A DNA stretch of 64,000 nt from Euphorbia lathyris (Eukaryota; Streptophyta; Magnoliopsida; Malpighiales; Euphorbiaceae), in assembly GCF_963576675.1 (NCBI RefSeq), contig NC_088917.1, forward strand, positions 14,908,001 to 14,972,000, given 5' to 3'. Both the position numbers and the translations under genes were made by a program. A model generated the notes under the pieces. The model was given only the letters and a program-made list of their open reading frames with translations, did no database searches and was not told the origin of the DNA. This document shows positions 32,791 to 44,972 of the stretch, piece after piece; the stretch's first letter is position 1, and the number at the start of each line of letters is the position of its first letter.

Positions 32791-34142
32791 ATGAAATAGT
32801 TGACCATCAACGCCCCAAATTTCCTTCCCTATCATGTCAGCCACTGTCATCATCTCTTAACTTCTAAATTCTATTTCTTCCTTTCTCCTTGTAGCGTAGG
32901 AACGGTAAAAATGTGTGTTTGCAATCACTTACTTAAGTCAATGCAGCTTCGATCGCTACTTCCAATAGATCTCCATGCTCCCGGGTAAACGAAAATATTC
33001 CTCCTGTTTATCTCGTTACATGGTCTTTTTATTCTTGTTGTTAACCATATATAAATGGAACAAAATTTTAAATCGATAAATATGTATATGTCATATATAT
33101 AATCACACACTAAAGTAAATCTCAATTCATCAAAACACTCAAAATTTGAATTGTGAGATTCATGTACAACTTGCTCTTAATAAGAGCGGTAATAAGATAG
33201 CATTGAAAAACATACAATTTTTATCGAGTGAGGTAGAGTGAGATTTCATCTCTTCCCTATACGTAACCAGTCCATTATTACCAAAATTAAATGACACAAA
33301 GTTAATTTAGATAAATAAGGCGATCAATCACGTAAGAATTATAATTGATGGCGACTCAAAATGATAGAAAAAAGAGAACCCTAATGGCGAAAGAAAAAAG
33401 CCTAGGGCGATCATGCCACACGTCTCCCAAGTAACCGGACGTGACATATACGTTAATAGGAGGCTCAATATATGTGATAATATAGTGAAAGATTGAGAAC
33501 TTAATTCTTAAAATTATACAAGTTCAAAGACTTGATATCAAACAATACATGCTAATAAACTCAATTTTTAAAAATTTGTAAAATTCAAGGATTTAACCTA
33601 TTTTTTATTGTTACTTTCTTAGTTTGATGAATTGAATTGTGGAACTAAATCTTTTAAAAATAAAAATGAGAATCCCAAAGTCATAAAAAGAGTAAATGGA
33701 AGATGACAGAAAGATTTGATGTCTCCACTTCATTGGATTCCTCATCTATACATCTCCTCTTTTTGATTTTTATGTTATTTGGTACATCTTATTTGGACAT
33801 CTCCTTAATCATTATTATTCTAATTACATTTTTATTTTTCCACTATATATTAATAATATCTGGATATTCCAAGTAGAACACAATAATTTTAGCAAATTAA
33901 AAAAATAGGTTAGTGGAGTTCATACGTAAATGACTCAGCAAGAGCATTTTATTCTGTCTCATATAATATTAAGAGATAAGCTAACGAAAAAGTGTAGATT
34001 GAGATTTAACATGTACGGAATGGTTGTATCTTAATTTTTTTTTTTTTAAAAAAGATCAATTTTAACTTTACACAATGGTGAAAACATGATTGATTTGTTA
34101 AAAACCTAATTTTATATGTGGATAAAAAAAAATTGAATCAAA

Positions 34143-34173
<31 letters not shown>

Positions 34174-34700
34174 TGTATATGTACATGTTGTAATTTGAGT
34201 GGTCCAAAACTAATGTTTACGTACCAATGTAAAACTTTTAAGATGTTATTTGTAATTAATCCTTTTTGTGATTAAATACAAAACTCAATGAGATAATTAA
34301 CCACTATAAACCTTAATTTGTTGAAAACAAAAGGGTCAAATCATTCCTAATAGGAGTAGTTTCAACGGCTGGGGACCCGAAAACTATCTATGATAGGGTT
34401 CCGGCGGTCGGGCCCCTTCTCTTCGCCCCGGCTCTATGTTATTGGAAATTTAAAAAGACTGGTTTGATTGCTATTTAGCAATCACATCATACATTCCAAA
34501 CATAAATTGCGTTTAAAATATTTAATATTTAATGTATCAGTAACACAGTTACAAAAAAAATCAGTTAACTAAGTTTACCACATACAAATTAAGGTGTCTA
34601 AGTATACCGTGTCTAAGTATACCGTATCGACAAACTGATTGGAAACTTTGATGTGATAAACTAAATTTTTTCATATTACTGTAAAACTTCTCAAAACTAA

Positions 34701-34850
34701 ATTAAAATGAGACTATAAAAATAAAATTGGATCATATATTGATCAAATTGTTTTTTTTAATTATATACAAACTCAATTAAAATGAGACTATAAAAGTAAA
34801 ATTGGATCATATATTGATCAAATTGTTTTTTTTAATTATATACAAACTCA
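34701..34850. repeat. 75-bp tandem duplication
   Basis: Two almost identical copies (34701-34775, 34776-34850) containing TTGGATCATATATTGATCAA, itself an inverted repeat. Only a single A/G difference is visible, so the duplication is recent. Confidence 0.85.
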
Positions 34851-35045
34851 ATGAACTAATTAAATATTTCAACCTTAAGCCAAAACCATCCATTGGTTTT
34901 TTTTTTTTTTAATTATATGCAACCTCAATGTTTTAGGGACCGGAACTACCCATAGTATGGGTAGTTTCGTAATTACATACTCGCGTTTCACAATAGAGAA
35001 ACTTTTTTGTTTGATTCAATTCATACCACACATTAATTAAAATTT

Positions 35046-35111
35046 ACCAAAATATACTCTTATTAAGTTTAATAAGTTACCGAAATGTACTCTTATTAAG
35101 TTTAATAAGTT
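35046..35111. repeat. 33-bp tandem duplication
   Basis: Two copies of ACCRAAATRTACTCTTATTA plus AGTTTAATAAGTT, with two differences. Confidence 0.8.
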
Positions 35112-35227
35112 GTTTTTTTATGTTGAGAATATATTAAAATTTAGGGGAGTGTAATCACTCCTTAGGTGTAAGAAAGTTGAAAGGACATGGATCTAATTTA
35201 CCCTTGCTAAAACACAAAAGTTACAAC

Positions 35228-36085
35228 TCAACTTTTTTTTATTTTTTTTTTTATTATCATCATCCATTGCATAAAAGAGAGGAAAAAAATTACAACACAA
35301 AGGGCAGATATAGATTCTATTACAAGGTTGCAAAATACAGTAAAGGAAGAAGAAGAAAGACAGATGATGTCTGCAAAAAAACAGGGTTTGGCAAAAGTGG
35401 GGGAAAAAACAACCTTAAAAAAGGTTGTCATGGCAGACTCTATATAATCTGCTGCCATGGCCAAACCCCAAAACCACAAGACACCATTTATCTTCACCCT
35501 TCTACCTCAAACTGCGGAATACGAACCCAATCAAATGACTATTCTACCCTCTGAGGTAAACAGACTCAAGACTCAAATCATCAATCATGTTTTGAAACAT
35601 GATTACAAAAACATTCAAGAAGAAAGAAAGACTCTCACAATTGAGACACTGGCAAAATATATTAAAAGCTGAAACCAAAGCAGTTATGTGCAAAGGTTAG
35701 AGGCTAAAACAGTGAGTAGTGCTGTGCCGAAAACCCGAAACAGGAAACAATATTGAAAACCCGAAAAAGTTTGAACCCAGTTGACTGTAATCTCAGGGAG
35801 TGTGTGTGACCATCATCAAAGTTTTGCCCGGGTGGCCGGGCGGAAAATGCACGGGCTAATGGAAGCCTGTGAAAAAAGCGACGATGGAAACAACTCCGAG
35901 GAAAAAGGAACTGGGTTCTGAAAGATGGAAAGACCCATAGTTGATGGACCCAAAAACTAAACAAACTGTTGCTGCTGATGCTGATGCTGCTGATGCTACT
36001 TCACAATATTTTGAATACCTTATATACCCTTTGCTTCTCTCATCGAGGATGGAGAATTGGGGTTCTACCGGACATTGTTCTGTGC
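35228..36085 (-). promoter_or_regulatory. probable EBF 3' UTR with short U-tracts
   Basis: The roughly 850 bp after the EBF stop codon have no gene of their own. In mRNA sense they contain several U-runs of 6-7 (at about 35286, 35376, 35405, 35416 and 35872) and a near-palindrome around GGCCATGGCAGCAG (35430-35460). AATAAA-like sequence lies at about 35235-35250. In Arabidopsis, poly-U motifs in the EBF1/EBF2 3' UTRs mediate EIN2-dependent translational repression. A long, U-rich 3' UTR here is consistent with that, but the 3' end is inferred. Confidence 0.5.
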
Positions 36086-39027
36086 TTAGGAAAGGATATC
36101 GCATCTCCACAACCGTTCCACAAGAAGGTCGACAGTGGTCGTGCTGATGGCATTGCAGTGCTGGAGATTTAATCCTTGAAGAGTTCGACCCATTTTCACA
36201 AAGGCAGGTAGACTTCTATCTGATATCATAGAGCAACCGGATGCGGAAAATACTTGCAGATTGAGCTGTTTTGAGCGAGAAAGAGCTGCAATCCCACAGT
36301 CTGAGACTGCACATTTTGAGACGTCGAGTTCACTGAGCAAGAAGCAGTTCTCAGCAATTGCTGCCAAACTTGCATCAGTGATTTTCCCACATCCATCAAC
36401 ATTAAGCACTTCAAGAGTCCAACCATGCTGAACGGTCAATTCTGAGACTACTTTGTCTGAGACATTGACACAGCCACTGAGATTTACGTTCACAAGACCA
36501 GCACCGGAGCTCTCGAGTAATGGGATAAACCCAGCATCAGTTACTCCCTGAAGACCAGATAGTTCCAGATGCTGCAATTGAGGACACAGTTTTCCCAAAA
36601 GAGCCAGGCTACTGTCACCAAAACCTGGGCAGTTACGGATGCACAATGTTCGCAGAGATTCACAAGGGGACAGCTGAGGAAGTGCAAGGTTAAGATCTCT
36701 ATATCCCAAACAGCTCACCAGTGAAAGAGTCTTCAATTGTGCACCACACTTCAACAGAGAACCAAAAAGGCCCAGCTGGGTGATCCTGTGGCATTCCTCC
36801 AATAGCAGGCTCTCGAGTGACCCTGCAGCTTTCACAAAGGAGACCAATCCACAGTCTGACAGTAGTGCACTTTTGCAGAGACGGAATTGCCTTAAACTTG
36901 GGCAACCCTTTCCAACAGCTTCAAGTCCAGCATCTGTCATTCCTAGGCATGATATAACTGTAAAGGACTTCAACATTTGTAAGCCATGACCATTCCCCAT
37001 GACCCAAAAGCCCCTCTCGCTAACATTTGGCAGGCTAGTAAGAACTAGGTCTGTAACTGTCTTCCCATAGTGTCCAATAACAGCTAGAGATGCGTCAGTA
37101 ATGTTCAAAGACTGGAGCTTCACCTTTGTCAGGGCACATGTTCCAGAAGACACCAGACCTACAATTCCTTGATCTCCAACAATTGGGCAGTTCTTGATCG
37201 AGATGGATCTTAAATTGGTGCAACATCGGCCAACAGCTTGCAGACCTTCATTCCCAATGTTCGAACAGGACTCAATAGTCAGATCCGTCAAATTAGGACA
37301 ATTCATTGCTACTGCAAGCAAACCCTTGTCGGAAATCGCAGGACATCCACACAGATCAAGCTTCTCCAGCATGTGACAGCCATTAGCAATCTCAAGCAAA
37401 CCTTCATCACCAACCAATGGCAAATTCCATAAAGAAAGAGCCTTGAGCGAAGGGCAGCCACGGGAAATTGCTCTCAGGCCTACACTTGTTACTCCACAGT
37501 TAGAATTGTTTCCACGGATAGCAAGTTTACCCAAACCTCCTCGACCAGCAGTACCAACAGCAATGGCTGCAAGTCTAACATCAGTGGTTTTCTTCCCCTC
37601 CAAACTCCTGGAAAGGTACCCATCACCCTCAATTTCCTGATTATCAGCCTCAGATTTCACCTCAACATTCTTCTCCTCATTCTTTCCACAAAGTTCATCC
37701 CTGGACATATTGCTCACAAGAGAAAGCCAGCGCTTTGAAACACAAGAGCAGGCACTCCTTTCCTCTCCTCCAGGAAGATGTCGGAAGATTTCAAAGAGAC
37801 ACTCATCTGGGAGAACATCAATTGATGCCTGCTTTTTCTGCTCAAATCTCTCTCCAGAGAAGACAAATGGAGCACTGATGCGAGACCTCTTCCGTGAAGG
37901 AAAATACAAATCCACATGATTATCAAGGGACAAAAAGAGGCTCTGCTCCTTGGGGTTTTTGTAGATCGACCCCCGAAGGCAAAAATCATCATCACCTGAT
38001 TAATCAAACAAACATCTATTAATCCAAGTAACCAATACAACACAAATCAACAAAACTCCATAAACAAGCTTTCAATCAATATTTCAGTAACAACTTAGCA
38101 TCCTATCTACATAAATAAAGTCCACAAAACCACAAAACATCTCTATATTAAACTTATCACACAATCACCCCTGGTAAGATTGATATCATATCCCCCATAA
38201 CCAACTAAAACACCCCTAAACAATCAAAATTTCAGTTTCTTCCATCCATCTAATCACTCAAAGATCATATAACTCAAATACTTCATCCAAATCCCAAAGC
38301 AACAAGAAAAAACCCCATACCTAGAACTCCATCATCAGATCCAACAAATATATCAGTAAAGACGATCCTATCAAGCATCCTCGTCAATTAAAACAGGCTT
38401 CCATATAATTCTAATAAACCCGATCCACCACAAAGCTCAAATAAATAAAACAAAACCACGAACAGATTCTATCACAAACTCCAGAATTCTTTTCTTTTTT
38501 TTACTTCCTCTGTTTGATCTACCTTATCACATCACATAAATCGATGATAACATCCTCTAACACGCGTATATCTAAAAGCAAACCAGAGACTCCATAGAAC
38601 AAGATAATAATCTCCTAATCACATATTCCACAGCAAACAAGAACTAAATCCACCATTTAAGAGCTCAAAAAACCTAGCAAAACCTAACAAAACGGAAAAA
38701 AACAGAAATCCGATCCACCACAAAGCTCAAATAAATAAAACAAAGCCACAAACTGATTCTATCACAAACTCCAGAATTCTTTTCTTTGTTTTACTTCCTC
38801 TGTTTGATCTACCTTATCATATCACATAAATCGATGATAACATCCTCTAACATGTGTATATCAAAAATCAAACCAGAGACTCCATAGAACACAATAATAA
38901 CCTCCTAATCACATATTCCATAGCAAACAAGAACTAAATCCACCATTTAAGAGCTCAAAAAACCTAACAAAACGTTAAAAAACAGAAATCCGAAGCACTT
39001 ACCAGCAAATCCAATGAGCTTAGACAT
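36086..39027 (-). CDS. EBF: EIN3-binding F-box protein (EBF1/EBF2 type)
   Basis: Two coding exons: 39027-39003 (ATG, 25 nt, encoding MSKLIGFA) and 37995-36086, joined across a 1007-bp GT-AG intron (donor GTAAGTG, acceptor AATCAG). The product is 644 aa, the usual EBF length. An N-terminal basic stretch (RKRSR, about residues 43-47) is a likely nuclear signal. An F-box spans about residues 64-105 (DVLPDECLFEIFRHLPGGEERS), and about 18 leucine-rich repeats with LDLCGCPAISDKGL-type units run from about 150 to the end. EBFs are the substrate receptors of an SCF E3 ligase that ubiquitinates EIN3/EIL factors in the nucleus and so shuts off ethylene responses. The frame is intact with no stop. An intron after the first few codons is the known EBF layout. 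EBF1 and EBF2 cannot be told apart by eye. It is the only intact host gene in the window. Confidence 0.95.
38420..38991. repeat. 290-bp tandem duplication in the EBF intron
   Basis: Copies 38420-38709 and about 38710-38991 share CCGATCCACCACAAAGCTC, CTTCCTCTGTTTGATCTACC, ATCGATGATAACATCC and the closing AACAGAAATC. A few percent of bases differ, plus one deletion of about 10 bp near the end of the second copy. It lies wholly in the intron next to the splice donor and does not touch coding sequence. Confidence 0.88.
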
Positions 39028-39300
39028 GACTTGAGCTGAAAAAACAAGTCGAGGTGAAATCCACAGACACGAACACCGAAAAACCCTCTAAAGAGAGAAA
39101 AAAAGAGAGAGGCAACCACGATAAACACAAACAAAACAAGAACCGGAGATTCAAAATGCATGAGAGAGATGGACGGCAGAAGAGTGTGTAAACCCTAAGA
39201 GATAGGGCAAAAAGAGAGGAGGAGGAGGAGGAGAAGAGGATTGGGGGAAAATGAAATGAATGAAGGGGAAAAGAAGAGGTAGGCAGAGTCTTTATTGAAA
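39028..39300 (-). promoter_or_regulatory. EBF 5' leader / proximal promoter
   Basis: In mRNA sense this is CT-rich (CTCTCTTTTTTTCTCTC at about 39090-39115, CCTCCTCCTCCTCCTC at about 39217-39233) and has no gene on either strand, as expected of a plant 5' UTR and core promoter. I could not fix a TATA box or start site. Confidence 0.45.
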
Positions 39301-39354
39301 GAAGAAGACGGGTTTAGGGTATATGACCATACACGCAAGTGAAACCCACATGCA

Positions 39355-39362
39355 ATGTATCT
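39355..39362 (+). promoter_or_regulatory. candidate EIN3-binding site upstream of EBF
   Basis: ATGTATCT matches the EIN3/TEIL consensus AYGWAYCT exactly, about 330 bp upstream of the EBF start codon. EIN3 is known to activate EBF2 through such sites, giving negative feedback. An 8-mer this degenerate has roughly a one in eight chance of occurring somewhere in 500 bp, so this is a candidate only. Confidence 0.35.
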
Positions 39363-39566
39363 GAATGGAAAAAGTGGGGTTTGTTTGTTATATTATTCTT
39401 CTTTCTTACCAATTTTAATTTTCAATACCGGTAGCTAAGGGTTTCCTGCTTCTCGGTTTCGGTTTTGGTTTTTGTCCCTCTCGTATTATTTGGGGTTGTT
39501 TGGTTACAGGGTTACGTTTTGGGGTGTTTGTCTATTAGTTTATCTTTGTCCATCAATTTTTGGAGT

Positions 39567-40003
39567 TAAGAGTGAAAATGCCATCAAACTTTGGGTCACG
39601 GCAAATGGCCACTGATTTTATCCATTTTAACAGCTACTTAATTTTAATTTTTAATTATATGTTTCGTTACTGTCCTATCTTTTTAATATCGGTGACCACT
39701 CAACGCTTTAAGAAGACTGTTAAAGGATTCAAAAAAATCGAATAGTTAATTATATTTTAAGAAATTTGAAAAAATTTTCATTTTAAAGTCATTTAAGTGT
39801 TGTTTTGTTAGGAGAAAGTGAGTTTTTAGAGTGATTTTGTGAAAATAAAAAATGTGGTTTTATGGTAAATGTCATTTTGAACAACTTTAACTCTTGAATA
39901 TTTTCATTGTGTAAAGTTCAGTAATCATATCGTTAAGAATTGAAATTCAATGGCCACAATATTAGAATAGGTAAAGTTCAGTGGCTATGGGTGTAATTTA
40001 CCC
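39567..40003. repeat. possible degenerate MITE
   Basis: The right end, read inverted, is GGGTAAATTACACCCATAGC followed by CACTGAACTTTACC, a common start of plant Mutator-type MITEs. The left end carries ATGCCATCAAACTTTGGGTC, a loose counterpart. No clear target duplication was found. Confidence 0.3.
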
Positions 40004-40179
40004 TACAATAAGTTGAGCTCAAATTAAAATTAAAGTTTCGGTATAACTCAATTTTTAAATTGGTAAATTTTTGATAAATTTTAATTGATCCATATTTTAT
40101 AATTTTTTCTATTAAAACCAAATGTATTCGGATTAATTTGTTAAAATTTAAAGAACACAAAACTCATACTTAAATTTTA

Positions 40180-40604
40180 GGCTTAATGCATATATACACA
40201 CCTAAATTTGGTAAATTTTGTCTAATGCCACCCTGAACTTTTAAAATAATCTATCACACACCTATAGTTGCCTTTAAAAACCTATCGCACACCTATAGTT
40301 GGCTCATTCGGACCTCCTACACACAAAATCGTTGATTTTTCGTCTTTGACGGATAAGGTGGCATACCGAACGAACTCCGCGCTTTTCTTCTTTTCTATAA
40401 CACGCATACCACCTCGTTCGTTAAAGACGAAAGATCAACGATTTTGTGTGTAGGAGGTCCGAATGAGCCAAGTATAGGTGTATAATAGATTTTTAAAGCC
40501 AACTATAGATGTCCAATGGGTTTTTTAAAGCAAGTTATTTTAAAAGTTTGAAGTGCCAATAGGCAAAACGTGCCAAGTTTAAGGGTGTAAATATGCATTA
40601 AGCC
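40180..40604. mobile_element. 425-bp palindromic MITE, 9-bp TSD
   Basis: Starts GGCTTAATGCATATATACAC and ends with its inverted counterpart. The arms are about 200 bp and meet near GCGCTTTTCTTC. Perfect 9-bp duplication TAAATTTTA at 40171-40179 and 40605-40613. It is Mutator-type and shares the terminal GGCYTAATGCATA with the element at 51076-51758. Confidence 0.88.
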
Positions 40605-41945
40605 TAAATTTTAATTTTAATTTCAATTAAATTATATTGGTTATCAATTGTAACGACCAATTTTACTCTTAATTCTAATTTTTTATATGTGAATACTATT
40701 TATAAAATTTCTAAGAATGTGTTAGCAATATTTTCATAATATTATTAATTTCAATTTTGTTATGTGTGGGTTGGGTATGGGCATCGCGCGGTTAATTCTC
40801 AATTAATATGGGCAGTTATGTTTATGAAAATGCACGTGAAAACTTAAAATCTAATTAAACGATTGGCGAATGGTGGTTATGTTTATAAAAGCTTAGCTAA
40901 TTAACTCGAAATGTAAATGCAAAAATTGACACCAAATTGTTACAGAGAGTCAATTTTATTAAATGTGGGGGAATAGTTACAATTGTTCAAATACGAAAAG
41001 CGATTATAATCACAACTAATGTTACACGCAACAGTTGACTCTGAAATAAAACGATAATAAAATTAAAATACAAATAACGAAATTGAAAATCAATTAACTG
41101 GAATTGAAATAGCAACAATTGGAAAATGAAAATGATGAATGAAATTAAAACGACAAACTTGAAGTCAAATAAATGGCTAAATGGATGGAGTTGATTCTGT
41201 CTCGGCATGGACTTCACAAGCATTGGCTAAGGTATTTGCCTGCCTTCTGATAAAAGCGGATTGAAAAACCACAAATGTTCTCCAAGATGGAGCGACATTG
41301 AGATATAATTTCTCCAAACTCTGAGAGGTCTTCCACCCGAAAATGAATGGCATTAACGGTCACCAGCGAGTCAGTTTCAAAGACCACATTTAGCAAACCC
41401 AACTCACCCACCCACTTCAACGCTTGTAAAATAGCCCAAGCCTCTCATTCTCTCACTTCCATCAGTCCGTCCATTGTCGAAGTTCTAGCGTGGAAGAATG
41501 AGCCATCTGAGTCCCGAATCACAGCTCTGTTGCCCGTTTGTCCTAAGATCGAGTAAAAGATTGAATCTGTATAGCAGGACGTCATTTTGGGAAGGGCGAT
41601 GTCATGATTCCTCGCAGGCATTCGGGATTAGCAAGGTTCCAGAGGGTTGCCATCCCCACGAGCTAGCTTCCATTCCTCCAATTGTCTGCAACTTTCCCAT
41701 GTGATCAGCATAGGCGATAAGGATATCTGTCGCCATAGTTTTTCATTCTGTGCTCGCCACCAACTCCATAAAATCATCATTAACCGCTCCACTTGTCCCT
41801 TCTCGCCATCCCTACACAGATTAAAGAAAAAAATCCACAAAATTTGCAGCATCCTGTCCCGTTCTTCGAACCAAACTCGCGAGACCCGCTTCTCTCCATA
41901 GATCCTAAACCTTGGGACAAAGGACAAATAAATGCCACACATTTT

Positions 41946-43301
41946 TGTTGAAACACCTTTTTACATGATTTTGACTTGACAAAATTATTTAAGAATAGTT
42001 AATTCACCATGATAAAAATATTCTAACACATTAAATTTAAATGCTTTGATTTATTTATACTAATGTTGAGTTAATTGTATTTATAAGTATCAAAGACATT
42101 AAAAGTGTAAGGCCCAAAAGCCCACATGAGAAAGTCAAGCTCAAGTCAACGGTTGAAAGCCACACGGCCCAAGCAGATCAAAACGCGGCTCAAGATGAAT
42201 GAAACGCAAGCCCGGCGAAGAGAAGGATCAAGAAGCCTTCTCAAAAGCTTCAAGACGAAGCTGCTGAGTTGTGCGACAAGGAAGTCAGGTCAGCAACTGA
42301 CATGGACAAACTTGGAGACAAAATATTTCTACTTTGGGTAAAGTTCAGAAGACGCAGAAAGCTATCTAGAAGACTTTGCCAAAAATGTAGAGACACTCTG
42401 ACCAGCCTGACGAAAAGCAACTGAGCACTGTCGAAGACAGAAGATACATGATTCTTATTGGCCAAAGACGCTGATCACTGACTGAGTGAAAGCGACAGGA
42501 AGCCGTTTCCCTCCAACAGTTATTTCGAAATTCGAAATGATCGGTGCCTCAAGTGTCACTATAAATAGGTCTCTCAAATGCTTCATTCGATGCAGATCTT
42601 TATCAAGTCAAAACGCTGACCAAATCATTACTCGAAGTTTTGTATTAGAAAATCAAAGCAAAAAATCTTACACCAATTCATATTCTTGTGTAAAAGTCTA
42701 GAGTGATTCAATTTCATCTAAAGTGTTCCTAGCTTATAGTTTAGAACAAACACTTATCATTTCTAGAATAATAGAAAGGAGAAGCTGAGTTGCTCGGTTA
42801 TAGCACTCATCGGTAGATATAGTATTGAGTAGAGGAATAGAGGAAGGTACTCTTGTATACTTAGTGACTATCTTGTAAAAGGTTTGTGCTCTACCTTTAA
42901 AGAGCTCAGTAGAGGATTCGCAAAGCTCGGAAGGAATTCCGGGGACTGGACGTAGGCGGAGAGGCCGAACCAGGATAAGTCTGCTGAGTAACTTCTAACC
43001 CTTATCTCCTTTATATATTGCTTTCTAAAATACTGCCTAGTTAATCTTAACGAACATACGCTGAGTTGAGTAATCTGAGAGTTGAGTTCAGGAATAGACT
43101 TAAGTGTTATCTCATGACTCACAGCAGAAACAGTTTTAGTCAGCAGTTGACTAAAGCTGCCTCTAACCTTACTCAGCATTGCTGTGCTAAAAGACTTTAG
43201 AAAAGTCTAAGTTCAAAATACTAGTCAACCTCAAGTGAAAATTTTAAATAGTTCCTAACCCCACCTTGGAACTAATATTATCACGTTACACGGGACTAAC
43301 A
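41946..43301 (+). mobile_element. solo LTR of the Copia (SIRE-like) family, 1356 bp
   Basis: Begins TGTTGAAACACC and ends GGGACTAACA, the reverse complement of the LTRs of the element at 2982-14485. TSD ATTTT at 41941-41945 and 43302-43306. The shared body includes the ATTTCGAAATTCGAAAT palindrome, the TATA region (CACTATAAATAGG) and the GGGGACTGGACGTAGGCGG block. The internal region and second LTR are gone through LTR-LTR recombination. The small open frames inside are not genes. Confidence 0.92.
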
Positions 43302-43629
43302 ATTTTCTGTATCCAAGGAACACATGACACACCTATCATCGATTTCCACCCCCTTTTGACGAAGACAGAACCGGGTCAGTACATTGTCTCTAAGAAGCCT
43401 CCAACAGAAATATCGCACCTTATATGGAATTTCCACCTTCCACATGTTGTGCCAACGACCATGTACCCGGAGTTCTTGCTTGTCAGTGAGGACTTCTGTA
43501 ACCAGCCAATAAGCAGTCTTAACTGAATAGCAACCATTTTTTAGCCCCATGCCAAATGAACTGATCCCGACCACCTGCAATATGTACCGCAAAGCGGCTG
43601 ATAGCCGCAATGTCCTGCTCGGAGAATAG

Positions 43630-44972
43630 TGTTGAAACATAATTTCCACATAAATTTTGATTATGACAAAAATATTAAATTAAATTAATATCTCCATAAT
43701 TAATAACACATTAAAAATGAAAATGATTTATTTATACTAATATGTTTGTTGAAGTGTTTGTTTAAAATAAGAAGTAGTTCAAAGAAATTAAGATGGGCCT
43801 TTTAAAATCTTAAATCAAAGCCCATCCCAAGAAGGCTTGCGCATTAAGCCCACCTCACAGAATATTCCAGAAGTTCTTCAACGTTCTCTAAAAGATGAAG
43901 GCATTCCGGAAGACAAGAATCAATCCACGTTGGACAAAGTCATCAGACAATGGACAGAGATAGAGTTGACATGCACACAACTGTCATTACCCATACCAGA
44001 TAAGGAAAGTTTCAGAACCACATACGGCTTGTCTCCTATTCAACCTGAAACCTTTGCCTGATTTGGTTAGACCAAAAAGACTGACTCTGACCAGCTTTGC
44101 ACAAAAGACAAACCAACGGACAAAAGATAGAAGATGATTGGTTGTTGGCACTGGCCTCTGGAAAGTGAAAATGACAGCTGAACGTTTTCCCTCTCAACTG
44201 GTTATTTTAAATTTCGAGATGATCCTTGCCTCAAGTGTCAACTATAAAAGGCCTCTCATTTGCAACCTTGGAATACACCCCAGAGAGAACAATCTTAAAT
44301 GCAAAAAGCTCTGAGTGATTATCTTTTGAAGTTCCAAAAGCAAAGCAAAAAGCAAGAACTGCTTTACACACACGTTCATATTTCTCGTGTAATATTTTCT
44401 TTAAGTACATTCAAACTGTTCTTAGATTAGAACAAAAATCATCAATTCTCTAGAATGTTTCGGAAGCTCTGTTTGTTCGGTATTTAGCAAACAAAGGTAG
44501 ATAGTTAGTCGGAGTATAGAATTATAGAGGAAGGTACTCTGTAATTGGCTCAACAACTATTGTAAGGGTTTGTGCTCTACCAGAAAGAGCTCAATAGTGG
44601 ATCAAAGCTCGGAAGACGAATTTCGGGGACTGGATGTAGGCAGGAGGCCGTACCAGGATAAATCTGCTGAGTATCATTTTCTAACTCTTACTCTGTATAT
44701 TTTCTTGCTTATTATTTTGGAACTGTTAAACAAACCAGAGTATTATCTCTAACGTCCAGAGTTCGGAAGCCCTCTAAGTGTTGCTCTCCGAACCAAAGAC
44801 AGGAGCAATCTTAGTTACTAGTTAGCTAACATTGCATCTGAACCTCAATCTTTGCACTCTGATATGTGTTGTGTACTGTGAGAAACGTTTTGAGGGTGAA
44901 AAAGTTTTAAATTCGAAATAGTTCCATTAACTCCCCTCTAGAACTAATTCTCACAACACTAAGAGACCAACA
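43630..44972 (+). mobile_element. second solo LTR, diverged member of the same family, 1343 bp
   Basis: Begins TGTTGAAACATAATTTCC and ends GAGACCAACA. TSD AATAG at 43625-43629 and 44973-44977. It retains the family landmarks (CTATAAAAGGCCTCTC promoter, GGTTTGTGCTCTACC, GGGGACTGGATGTAGGC) but is clearly more diverged than the first solo LTR, so it represents a different subfamily or an older insertion. Confidence 0.88.

Larger units (their letters stand above)
32791..35225. other. AT-rich intergenic sequence, no gene seen
   Basis: No recognisable protein. Notable items are a pure T-run at about 34149-34174, a small GC-rich patch at about 34365-34435 (CCGGCGGTCGGGCCCC), and two short tandem duplications at 34701-34850 and 35046-35111 that are annotated separately. 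Open frames here are under 70 codons and have no motif. Confidence 0.6.

Noticed and set aside
34365..34435. Small GC-rich patch (CCGGCGGTCGGGCCCC) suggestive of rDNA or organelle DNA
   Set aside because: Too short, and I could not match it to any rRNA or chloroplast segment by eye. No flanking structure.
35177..35672. Overlapping frames of 70-125 codons on both strands
   Set aside because: They lie in the probable EBF 3' UTR and downstream spacer, with low-complexity composition and no motif.
43837..44061. 74-codon plus-strand frame
   Set aside because: Inside a solo LTR (43630-44972), and the reading frame is not kept in the related LTRs.
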